Source: Mesostigma viride (lineage: Eukaryota > Streptophyta > Mesostigmatophyceae > Mesostigmatales > Mesostigmataceae). Taken from it: 64,000 nucleotides of DNA. The translations under genes were made by a program, and so were the position numbers. This document shows, in pieces, positions 11,350 through 20,467 of the stretch (position 1 is its first letter; each line of letters starts with the position of its first letter). A model generated the notes under the pieces. The model saw nothing but the letters and a program-made list of their open reading frames with translations. It did no database searches and had not been told where the DNA came from. Location of the stretch: positions 2,539,634 to 2,603,633 of the forward strand of contig RPFO01000175.1 of NCBI GenBank assembly GCA_009746045.1. The letters run 5' to 3'.

Positions 11350-12066
11350 ATGCCAAATTCTGAAGAATTCCGAATTCCCGGCGATGAGGAGATAGCCGCT
11401 CCGCCGGCTGATCCTTTACCAAGACCGGCTGCGCCATCGTGGCAGCAATTGCTTGACGAGGTCACGATATCGCTGGACGAACTTCATCGTCGGCAGCGCG
11501 CAGCTCTTCCATTGCTCGGGGATTTCCCCGAGGACCCCCGTTTGCCGCAGCTGGTGCCGGCTATACGCGCGCCGTTGGACCAAATTCGCAACATTTTGTC
11601 GCAATTTACGGTCCAGGTGCGTGGTGGTTTGCGGTCGGTGACCGAGGTCACTACTGCCATCGAGGAGCTGGACAACGCCATCTCTTCGCTGACCGGCTAC
11701 CAGAGAAATTTACAAAACTGGGCATCGGTACGCACGGGGGGCGCGCCGGTGGTCTCGACAAACTTATTTCAAGACCTCGCATTGCTGTCGCTGCTCACAC
11801 GCGGCGTACGCAGTCGCGAACGCCAGGTTCTCATTAACCTGGTGGCTTTTCTCGCAGCTTTGCGAGAGTGGATTCCCGCAGGTTGGGAATTGTTGTCAAT
11901 TTTTACTCATCCTCTGCGCCTCGTCGCGCGTCGGCGCATCGCAACTTTCGCGCCGGGGAGCACACCGGTTTTAATACATACCGGCGCAGGTCCGGCACAC
12001 ACGCCGGATATGGAGGATCCTGAGTTTACCTATGAGTACTGCGATTTCCGGGGCCTCGACTACTGA
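11350..12066 (+). CDS. B1 ORF1, accessory protein of unknown function
   Basis: 238 codons from ATG at 11350 (MPNSEEFRIP), 24 bp after the LTR, to TGA at 12066. An in-frame reading also extends back into the LTR, but the ATG after the LTR is more plausible. Acidic Pro-rich N-terminus, then a largely helical body with a heptad-like stretch (about residues 75-120), a hydrophobic region (about 150-200) and an acidic aromatic C-terminus ending CDFRGLDY. No family recognised. B2 keeps the same protein in broken form, and C has a different ORF in the same place, so an ORF upstream of gag appears characteristic of this lineage. Confidence 0.75.
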   Translation: MPNSEEFRIPGDEEIAAPPADPLPRPAAPSWQQLLDEVTISLDELHRRQRAALPLLGDFPEDPRLPQLVPAIRAPLDQIRNILSQFTVQVRGGLRSVTEVTTAIEELDNAISSLTGYQRNLQNWASVRTGGAPVVSTNLFQDLALLSLLTRGVRSRERQVLINLVAFLAALREWIPAGWELLSIFTHPLRLVARRRIATFAPGSTPVLIHTGAGPAHTPDMEDPEFTYEYCDFRGLDY

Positions 12067-12229
12067 GTCGGCCATTTTTTTCCAGTGCTCGTCGACATTT
12101 AGTCGATTTTTCAGCGGCGATTCGCGGGGGCGGCGGCGACACCGGCGCAGGCGGCAGTTGCGACAATTTTTTGTACATACTTTATTCTGCTGCTTTGCTG
12201 AGGTGTTTTTGAATAGCTTGTAGTGCAGA

Positions 12230-13343
12230 ATGGCAGACGGGCGCCGTAGCAAAGGTGCCCCAGCCAGTGGGAATAATGGTGGTGCTGGTAGTGGGACAGC
12301 TCACGTAGATGACGTGGGTGTCACCGGGGAAATTACCAATTTCATCACAATAATAATACACAAGCTGTTCTTGGTTATGATCTCACTACCCAGGGTTTGC
12401 TTATTGTGAATCAACTGCAACCTGTCACGTCAGACACAAAGCCCAAGCAGGCTGAGGAGTTTGTGGAGGGGCTAGAGGGGTTTCCAAGTTTGTACGGTGG
12501 TACAAACTATTACCAGATCTGGATAGGTAGCCAGACTTTTGGCAAGTGTACAGATCAGATAAAGGACCTCACTAGAGAGTGTAAGAAGGCCAACAAGGCC
12601 TGGTCCAGCTACGTGGCAGAGTTAAAGGAGCTGCTAGAGGATCAGAGGAAGAAAGTGGGGATCCATTGGCAGGATAAATACCAGGGGTGGGAGGTCAAGG
12701 GGACCTGATCCAGAACTTCCTTAACTATTGTAAAATGGTTGAGGAGGGCAGGGCTCACGGCTTTAATGTTGCTGACAACATAGCCCTGACAAACTGGCTC
12801 AAGGTTTCTGGGCTGGACAAGGCTACACGTGGCTCCTTAAAGGTCATGTGTGCCCCACACTCAACCCTCAAGGCCTACAAGGTCATAATCAAACAAGCAC
12901 TCGAGGCAGAGGAGCTGTTTGAGGGTGGAGTGCCAGCAGTGAAGGCTACCCAGGCAGGTGGGCGTACCCAGGGTGGCTCCAAATCGTCTGAGGCTGACCG
13001 AAGCCAAGGAGGGCGTAGGGGCAACCACAACAAGCGGAAGGCCAATCATTCACCCGACCCTGACGGGAGGTCACACTCCAAGTCGGTGTTCAGGCGGGTG
13101 GGTGGTCAGCCCAAGCAGGGCAACGCGTCTGACAACGGGGGCAGTGGCCAGGGCAAGTCAAAGATACAATGCTACCTGTGCAAGGGGTGGGGGCACATCA
13201 AGAAGGAGTGTCCCAGCTTCAAGAAGTCCCAGGGCCAGGGCAGCAACAAGAATAACAACAACAACAAGAAGAAGAACAACAACAAGTCCCAGGCAGGCCA
13301 GCCTTCAAAGGGCAGTCAGCAAGAAGACAACAAGGAGCAGTGA
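12230..13343 (+). pseudogene. B1 gag (two frameshifts)
   Basis: Starts ATGGCAGACGG at 12230, matching B2 gag at 47550. Contains a conserved capsid-like region (EEFVEGLEGFPSLYGGTNYYQIW, in two parts about 12450-12530; AHGFNVADNIALTNWLKVSG, about 12750-12810). A basic Gly/Asn-rich tail with zinc knuckle CYLCKGWGHIKKEC (about 13172-13213) follows. Frameshifts at about 12345 and about 12700 (one G missing relative to B2) split it. Ends with TGA at 13341-13343, followed by CTG and by coding sequence: probable readthrough to pol. Confidence 0.85.
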
Positions 13344-16300
13344 CTGTCTGAGGCAACCCCTACACACCTTAATTCACCCAGGGGGAGGCCAGGTGCTCCA
13401 ATGCAGATTTTATATCTGGGCAACAAGAGGGTGATCTCCAGGTTCAGGGTGGCCCCAGGTCACCTGGAGAGGTACAGGTTCCTATGAAGACGTCCTTGAC
13501 AGCTGATGCAGCTGTAAGAATGTCTGACCCCATGCATCCTCGTGCTGGGCACGAGGGTGGACCTCTCATTTTGAGAGAAACCAATGTACAACCACAGAGG
13601 GGTGTGAAGGCCTCTGGTGGTATGCATGTGGTCCCTGCTGGCGGTCCAGGTGTTGGGCATGAGCAGGGTGACTCAGGCTCTGAGTCAGAACAGGATGGAA
13701 GTCAGCATGGTGATGCTGGACAACCTGACAGCACAGTCCTGACTGTGCCAGGGACTGCTTCCTCTGTGTACCAGGAGTTGGGTGCCCGAATCCACAACAT
13801 GTTTGGGCATGCCACTTCTCTGTCAAACAACTTTGCCTTCCGTATGGGCAGGGCACCCCTTCTCAAGGCGTGTCAGCAAGCTGCCTCACGGTGTAAGTGC
13901 CAGTTGTCCTCCAACAAGCCCAGGAAATCACATGCCAAAGCTCTACCTCAGAGCATTGGTGATCTGCAGTGTGATATCCAACACATCAGGGGCATGCAAC
14001 TGTTGGTGTGCGTGGACAGGTACACAAAATACAAGGTGCTGGAGCATTTACCTTCTATGAAGAACAGGTACTTGCTGGCTGCCCTGCAGAATGTAAGAGC
14101 CAAGTTTCCTACCACAAGGATCCAGGTGGACATGCAGTTTCAGCATCTCAAGGGTGATCCTACCCTTCCTGAGTTGCTGGTTACACCTAGGGAGGCTCAT
14201 GGGCAGCAGGGTGCTATCGAGAGGGCAATCCAGGAGGTCAAGAAATTGATCATCTCTGAAGACTGGGTACCCTTGTCTGCACCTGCACTTGTCAGGAGTG
14301 CATGGCTGAGGAACGTGGAGCAGCAGCTGAACAGCAGGGTTAACTTCTACTATGATGGAGTTGCTGTCAGCCCAATGGGTCTATATCATGGCCTGTGCCC
14401 ACCACATGTGCTGGAGGGCTGGAAACATGCTGCACATGTCACCTTTGCCAAGCTGAGGGAGAAGGACCGGGGTTGGAAGATGCTGGAGCCACAAGTGGGT
14501 CAGAAGGTCCTAGCTTGGAAGGAACCTAGCCTTTATGGCAAACGTGGTAGCTGGAGTCCTGGGGTGGTTACCCAGGTTGATGAAGCTAGCCACGCATGCT
14601 TGGTCAGCATGGAGGACGAACCAAAGCATGTGCACCGGCTGAGTTGGTCATATGTCAAGCCTAACCTGATGAATGAGGGCAGTCAGGCACAAGGCTCACA
14701 GGATCTGCAGGATTTTCAGGTCCCAAGTGACATCACTGACGCAACGACCACATCTGTTGCAGGGGAATCTGTCAGCCCTGGCCAGGTTGCAGAGGTACTT
14801 GTTGAACAGGCTGCAAGGTCAACAGCTGGGGAGTCAACTGTCAAGCCCAAGGCACTAACCAAGCCCAGGGGGACAAGTTTGGCTGGATTGATTGGGGCTC
14901 TACAAAGAGCCAAGAAGCAGCCCAAGGTAGCCAAGCTCAGGTGGCATGGCAATCTGGGGCTGGACACTGCCTTAGAGGTAGACACTAATTCTCAGGTTTC
15001 CATCATTGGGACCAGGGCTGCAGCAGGGTACAGCATGACTGAACCCAGCTATCAGTTTGTGTCTGACTTCAGTGGCGGGGTACACGTGAAGGTACTGGGT
15101 GAGGTATTCATTCCTATCCTTGGACAGGACACTGCTTTTGTGTCTTGGAGGGCTATCAAGGACCTGCTCTTCTGGGGCAGAATTTCCTATGCCAGGATGG
15201 GGTAGTGATCACGTCCTCTCTCCTGACTAAGGAAGGGGCTGGTCAGGTCCCACTGATTAATTTCAGGACCACTCACCTATCACGTGCAGTAACCAGGACG
15301 GTTAAGCGTGTGCAAGTGTGCCAGGGGCAGGAGCCCTTGGTTGATGACCTCATATTGCCAGCTGCTAGTCATCCAAGCAGTTTGGGCATTGGTCCTCACT
15401 CACTTGCTGGACACAGCCCTATCAACTACCAAGGCCTGGTGAAGCTCATGTCCTCTCCCATTATGTGTCCCCAGGTCACACTGGGTCTGATTAAATCTGG
15501 GGAGGACTGGATCTCCAAGAAATGCGTGGAACCTGTCAATGACCTGCCTCCTGCACGACGTCTACTCAAGCTCAAGTTTGTCATCAAGATGAAGGAGGTG
15601 GACGGGGTCAAGGTACCACATGTCAGGCCAGTGCTGAATGAGTTCAAGGGTACTGGTGAGTGCACTGCTGAGGAGTTGTATACCCCTGGCATGCTGCATG
15701 ACACTTGGAGGCTGCTGCTGTGTGTATTTCTAGGCCTTCTCAACAAGGGCTTGGACTATGGCTCAGTGGTGGTAGACTTCAAGAGGGCATTTCTGGAGGG
15801 GGATGCAGATGTGGCACAGGAAAAGTGGGAGGGCAAGACGCCTTTCTATGTCAGGGTGCCTGCTGTATGGAAAAGGGACATTCACACTGAGTTCCTTAAA
15901 ATCCTCAAGGGCCTGGAGGGCCTGAGGTCAAGTCCAATAATCTGGAGGGAGACTCTCAACCGTTTCCTGAAGGAGCATTGCAACTTGAAGGTCTCTCCTG
16001 TAGACCCCTGTCTGTTTCTGGGGCAATGGGAAGGCCTACCAGTGTATGCTTCGCTGCACGGGGATGACCTACATCTGATAGCTCCCACGTCGTGGCTTAA
16101 GGAGCTGATCTCCATCATTAAGTCCAAGTTTCCTCTGGGTAGGGAGCAATGGCAGGTGGAGAATGAGCCTCTGCTGTTTGTGGGCATGGAGGCCACACTG
16201 GTGAAGAAGGGGGGGAGTGGCGTATGCTGCTGGTGGGGGGCAATGATTATCAAGAGACCCTCATTAGCAAGCTTCCTCCAACCATCACACAGGCACTGTG

Positions 16301-16967
16301 TCCTATGGTGAGGGGCATGGTTGCTTGGGTGGCAGGCATTTCCAGGCCAGACCTTATGGTCATAGCCAGGTTGCCTGATGACATGCTGGTGGAGCTAGGG
16401 TCTGCCAAGGTGGCTGATCAGGTCAGGGCTTCATCTGGCATTCTGTTGTCTGCAGTGGATTTATCACAACCCATTTGCATGGAGCTGTATGTGGATAGCT
16501 CAATGGACAGCAGGCAGGTCTCCAAGGTCAGGGGCAGGGCTGCAGGGCTCTTTGTGCTCAGACAGGAAGGCCTGGGGAGTTTGGTGAGCTGGTTTAGTCG
16601 CCTGCACAAACGGGTGGCTGTCAGCAGTGATGTGGCAGAATGCAGGGCTATTTGTGAAGGCATTCACACAAGCCTTTATCTGAAGGAGTTGCTTCATCAG
16701 ATGACTTCTAACACTCCTTGGCCACTTCAGGTTACCACTCTTCTAAAAACAGACTCCATGGGGATGGTGCAGTTTGTGCACAGGCAGATGGCCAGAAGTA
16801 GGGACTTGGATTATCTCCTTCTTAAGGAGTTGTCCTCCTTGGCCAATATTGAGCATATCCCTGGGGTTGACAATCCTGCTGATGCTTTGACCAAGCTAGT
16901 GCAGAAGGCAGCAGTGCAATACAAGGTTCTTCAGTCTCTGATGGACCCATCTCAGCAAGCTGTCTAA
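13344..16967 (+). pseudogene. B1 pol: integrase, protease, RT, RNase H (frameshifted)
   Basis: Order as read: HHCC integrase finger (HNMFGH ... CKCQ, about 13795-13910), core with LQCDIQHI (about 13967), VDMQFQHL (about 14127) and GAIERAIQ (about 14212), C-terminal SH3-like region (QKVLAWKEPSLYGKRGSW, about 14500-14560). Next a retropepsin-like motif DTNSQVSII (from 14981) with ALLGQNFL in the next frame (about 15170). RT: YTPGMLHDTW, VDFKRAFLEGD (about 15773), LKGLEGLRSSPIIW and HGDD (16057-16068). RNase H with YVDSSMD, SSDVAECRAI and KTDSMGM (about 16487-16760). Frameshifts at about 13376, about 15140 (one T missing versus B2) and at the G run 16209-16215. Ends TAA at 16965-16967. Confidence 0.88.
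16209..16215 (+). promoter_or_regulatory. G GGG GGG heptamer at RT/RNase H frame change
   Basis: In the RT frame the sequence reads AAG GGG GGG AGT. A -1 slip yields GAG TGG CGT and enters the RNase H frame exactly. Identical in B2 (51527-51533). It fits the X XXY YYZ slippery pattern but could also be a lost G or a homopolymer miscall. Confidence 0.4.
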
Positions 16968-17249
16968 GCTGGTGCCTGGTTATAGGGCATTGGAGAGCAG
17001 ATTGTGTGGTAGTGTCAGCATTGTGACTGGCATAATACCTGTATTTTAGTCTGTACTAAGGCTCATGGACCATGGTACACTCACTCTGATTTTAATCAGG
17101 ATACAGCCAGGTTTTGGCTGGGGTTCATGCTGTTGACTACACAAGGTTGACAGGTCCATTACAGACCATGTATTCTATTTTAAAAGAAATGTATATTTGT
17201 ACATACTTCTCACAATGGTCTGGGAACCTTTATTCTGGGGTTTATAGGG

Positions 17250-17266
17250 CGGGGTTCGATTCCCTG
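17250..17266 (+). promoter_or_regulatory. T-arm / B-box-like hairpin in B1 3' UTR
   Basis: CGGGGTTCGATTCCCTG: a 5-bp stem (one G-T pair) and the seven-base loop TTCGATT. The inner GGTTCGATTCC matches the RNA polymerase III B-box consensus. No complete tRNA cloverleaf is evident around it. Repeated at 52568-52584 (B2), and as TGGGGTTCAATTCCCCA on the minus strand at 25515-25499 (C). Confidence 0.6.
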
Positions 17267-17406
17267 GTATTATGTTTCTACAAGCTGGCCTGTTCAGGTG
17301 TTTGCCTGTTCAGACTTCCCTAGTTCCCCAGGGCAGGATTTAATTGTTGCCTATGTGTTTCATTTTGTCATTTGTTTGCTGTGGCAGTTTACCATCTGGC
17401 AAGTAG

Positions 17407-17429
17407 ACGGGCGCCGTAAGACGGGCGCC
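17407..17429 (+). repeat. tandem ACGGGCGCC pair, B1 3' UTR
   Basis: ACGGGCGCC-GTAAG-ACGGGCGCC. C has GCGGGCGCC-ATAAGA-ACGGGCGCC at the equivalent place. The 14-mer AGACGGGCGCCGTA at 17405-17418 also occurs at the gag start of B1 (12235-12248). Confidence 0.75.
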
Positions 17430-17465
17430 AATAGACCCCTGTTGAGAGAATGACAGGCAAACTAT

Positions 17466-17474
17466 TGTAATACG
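17466..17474 (+). promoter_or_regulatory. anti-PBS: complement of the B1 leader
   Basis: TGTAATACG is the exact reverse complement of 11326-11334. A primer ending in ...ATACG-OH here would pair flush with the LTR boundary, as a minus-strand primer must. Confidence 0.55.
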
Positions 17475-17898
17475 CCTTACTTTGTCAAGTGGTATTTTAA
17501 TTGTCATGGATTTATTGTACTTATATTGAATATGTACTGGGTTTTATGGGATTAGTATCTGGGATTAATGTAACTCACCGCCAGAAGGTCATTGTACTGG
17601 AGGCTCTACCGAGGTGATGGGATTAATTCCTGGAGAAGACCTCATAGAATTAACCTGTATGTATTTAATTTTGTGTGCTTCTAATATCTGGTGGTACTCT
17701 GTAATGCCACTTCCATAGGTTTTTATCCATTTCTCATGGAATGGTTTTCCCTGTGGCAGATCTGTTTCTTTTCCAGTTCCTTAAAAGAAAAGGCTGGGGG
17801 AATGGCAATGGCCATTAAAGACATCTGTTCAAGCTTCAAGCTGGAGTGAAGGACATTTCAAGCTACTTCAAGGGTCCCTGGCAGGGGATGTGATCCCT

Positions 17899-17917
17899 AA
17901 AGAAAAGAAGGGATTGG
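17899..17917 (+). promoter_or_regulatory. B1 polypurine tract
   Basis: AAAGAAAAGAAGGGATTGG abuts the 3' LTR. It resembles AAAAGAAGAAAGGGTTGG at the same place in C. Confidence 0.85.
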
Positions 17918-18533
17918 AGTTAACGTAAAGGATTTACGTTAGATGGATAGAGATTGTTACGCTCTTTCCAACGGCACCTTGAACGCCTCATTTGGTTAAG
18001 GAACGTAAAAGTTATGACGTTTCCTAGGCTGTGCCGACAGTACCCGGCGCGCCACTGTGGGCGCGTACGGACACAGGATGTACAAGTGTCACTTTGATAG
18101 TCCGCAGGACGTTGACAGGACTTGTACAGGACTTGATGGTCAATTGATAGGTAGGCGTGCTGTAGCGCGCCAGGACCTATGAGACAATTGATGCTGAGCA
18201 GTGTACGGATAGGTCCACAGGACTAGCCGTATGGACAATTGATAGATCTGCGCGCCAAAGGCGTGCCAGAGTCTGTGTAATCAATTGATTGACAGTTCAG
18301 CTGTGACAGTGCAGCTGAATACTTGGACGCGTCCCTAACAACCTATATGTGTGACTTGGTCGCACCGGGACGCTAGTTCTTGCGTGCACGTTCTCTTGGC
18401 ACTGCGACCCTGTCGCCTGTGCTGCGTGCAGTCTTGGAAGTGACGTGACTTACGTCTGTGTTCCTTGTTATTAATAAAGGCAACTTCCTGCAAGAACCAT
18501 GGCGGAATTCTTGGCATTCACTCTCATACAACT
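17918..18533 (+). repeat. B1 3' LTR
   Basis: 616 bp, matches 10710-11325 with about three substitutions, followed by the AAAGT duplication at 18534-18538. Confidence 0.95.
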
Positions 18534-18538
18534 AAAGT

Positions 18539-19690
18539 CTCAGCTGTGTGCACTAGTCAGGACCCCTGGACCCTGGCAATAGACACTCAGGCACAGGTCA
18601 GTGTGATCAGTGCACAAGCCATCCCTGGTCTTGAGATTGCACCTTCATTTTGGGCACGGGTGCAGGATTTCTCAGGCCAATGCTCACTGGATGTAGTGGG
18701 ACAGGTGATGCTCCCTATACTTGGTATTCAGACACCCTTCCAGGTGGTGGAGGGGTACTCTGGTAACACCTTGTTGGGGGAACCTTTTGTATCCTATCCT
18801 GGGGTGCTTATCTCAGCTAATGAGCTCAGTGTCACAGGGGTGGGTGCAGTTCCTCTGGACCACTTTAAAATCCCTCTCTCCAGTATTGTCCCTGGTATGG
18901 ATGCTGTCATCAAGGCAGTCAACACTCAGTATGCACCAGGGGAGATCCCTGATCTGGACAAGTTAGTGCACAGCCAGTTCCTCCATCCCTCAGCCTTTGG
19001 GCTGGGCAAGTGGGACATAGCCATGCACTCACCCCACCAAATCTCCCACGTCATACAAGAATGCAAAACACAAAAAGGGTTTACCAAGTGGCTGATGGCC
19101 ATTGTCCACCAAGCCAGGCAGGAATGGGTCCTGCCCAACCCCAAAAACCCTCAATACAAACCTCCTGTCACCCCTTCATGGGACGTGCCAGAGGGAGCCA
19201 AAAAGCTCAGATTAAAATTTGTTCTCAAACAAAAACCACAAAAAGTGGGCTCCCCAATCTTCCATGCCAGACGGCCATGTGTCACAGAATTAAAGGGGAC
19301 ATCCACACTGCCAAAAGGGGAAACCTACACACCTGGGTTGCAACAAACCTCACTCAGGATCATGCTCTCCCTATTCCTACACAACCTCAATACAGGCCAA
19401 GACTATGTCTGCAAAGCCACTGATATTAAAAGGGCCTTCCTCAGGGGGGACCCAGAAAAGGCTGAATCTGTGTGGAAAGGGAAGGTGTACGTGGTAGACA
19501 CCCCAGCTGTGTGGAAACCTTATATTGATGAGCCCCACCTTATCATCAACATTGGGGTGGAAGGGCTTGTCAGTGCCCCAAAAATTTTCAGAGACTCAGC
19601 AGAGGAAGTATTCAAAAAGCTCAAGGCCACGTATGATGACCTGGACCCATGCTTTTTTGTTGTACCCACCCCCTCTGGACTGCTGTTCTT
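18539..19690 (+). CDS. A protease and truncated reverse transcriptase
   Basis: Continues the A frame directly from 10709 once B1 and one AAAGT are removed. Retropepsin-like motif DTQAQVSVI (from 18582) with NTLLGEPF (about 18767) as the second conserved block. Then RT: KLRLKFVLKQK, YTPGLQQTSLRIML, ATDIKRAFLRGD (about 19418, catalytic Asp), GVEGLVSAPKIF (about 19553) and DPCFFV (about 19645). The sequence diverges right after LLFFVWH, where B and C have SLHGDD. The catalytic Asp pair and all of RNase H are therefore lost. The reading frame stays open to 19874 through non-homologous sequence. The copy cannot make active RT. Confidence 0.85.
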
Positions 19691-19989
19691 TGTGTGGCAT
19701 TTCGTTGTGGGGTGTGAGTGCTGGCTAGGTCAGATTTGTATCCATTTGCAGCTTGAGGACACAAGCTTTGTATACACTTACTTAATGTGTGCTCCAATAA
19801 CTGGCCAAACCAGCCAGCTGTGTACACCTTATTTAATGTGCAATATAACACCTGGCCAGAACAGCCAGCTGTAACCAACCTGGCTCAACCAGCCATGTCT
19901 CTTTTGTACCCCTAATCAACTTACAAACAATAACAATAATGTTGGGGGTGCAGCCCTGCATTAAGAAATGAATAATAAAACAATACTGG
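19691..19989 (+). other. A 3' region after internal deletion
   Basis: Replaces the rest of RT, RNase H and most of the 3' UTR. Contains an imperfect tandem repeat of about 50 bp (about 19775-19822 and 19827-19872) built on TTAATGTG ... ACTGGCC/CCTGGCC ... AGCCAGCTGT. No clear polypurine tract before the LTR (AATAAAACAATACTGG). Confidence 0.65.
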
Positions 19990-20462
19990 AGTTAGTCTCC
20001 ATGCTTTGCTGTAGACTAAGTCTCAAAGGCATTGTGAATACAACGTATGAATAAGCCTTGTAAACCTACGTTGGTATGTGAATATAAATACCACGTGGGC
20101 TATGCAGATAGGAATGCTAGTCGAGTCGCATACGTTTCCCTAGATAGGTACTTTGGGTACTGGGGTACGTGACAGATGTCAGTACCCAGTATACGTAGTG
20201 TCCTGTCATTGGACGGTACTAGAGTATCCTAGATAGGGACCGTACTGCAGCGTGCATTGATCTGTGATCACACGATGCAGTGACTAGACTGCTACCTGTC
20301 ATCGTGCGGCCTCAGGCCAACGGTCTGCACCCAACGGTCACTGGCGGCGCAGCCAGTGAGAGGAACGTTGATAAAGGGTAAACCTATTTTCTAATGAACC
20401 AAGCAATTCATTGCTCACAGCATACAGTGTTCTCAAGCAATATATCCCGTCGCATTCTAACT
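19990..20462 (+). repeat. A 3' LTR
   Basis: 473 bp, no difference from 3329-3801 noticed, followed by the GATAC duplication at 20463-20467. Confidence 0.93.
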
Positions 20463-20467
20463 GATAC

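Larger units (their letters stand above)
16968..17898 (+). other. B1 3' UTR
   Basis: About 930 bp non-coding. Holds a tRNA T-arm-like hairpin (17250-17266), a tandem ACGGGCGCC pair (17407-17429) and the site complementary to the leader (17466-17474). The same three motifs occur in the same order and with similar spacing in the otherwise diverged 3' UTR of C. Confidence 0.8.
10710..18533 (+). mobile_element. B1: complete Ty1/copia-like element nested in A
   Basis: 7824 bp with 616-bp LTRs (10710-11325, 17918-18533) differing at about three positions. Target duplication AAAGT (10705-10709, 18534-18538). Termini AGTTAACG...ACAACT. Order: LTR, very short leader, ORF1, gag, in-frame stop, IN-PR-RT-RNase H, about 950 bp 3' UTR with conserved motifs, polypurine tract, LTR. 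Nearly identical to B2 at 46026-53851. The coding region has several single-base indels, mostly in homopolymers. Confidence 0.95.
3329..20462 (+). mobile_element. A: Ty1/copia-like LTR element carrying nested LINE and B1
   Basis: Two 473-bp LTRs (3329-3801, 19990-20462) that I could not distinguish by eye, flanked by the 5-bp target duplication GATAC (3324-3328, 20463-20467). LTR ends are AGTTAG...CTAACT, not TG...CA. Coding sequence: gag with zinc knuckle (3820-6808), integrase (9450-10709), protease and truncated RT (18539-19690), split by a LINE (6809-9432) and by B1 (10710-18533). The LINE and B1 breakpoints rejoin in frame. The RT ends just before its catalytic DD and the RNase H is missing, so the copy is non-autonomous. 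A sits in ORFX of G1. Confidence 0.93.

Noticed and set aside
17200-17275. A tRNA gene in the B1 3' UTR
   Set aside because: Only a T-arm-like hairpin is convincing; no matching acceptor stem, D arm or anticodon arm could be folded by eye.
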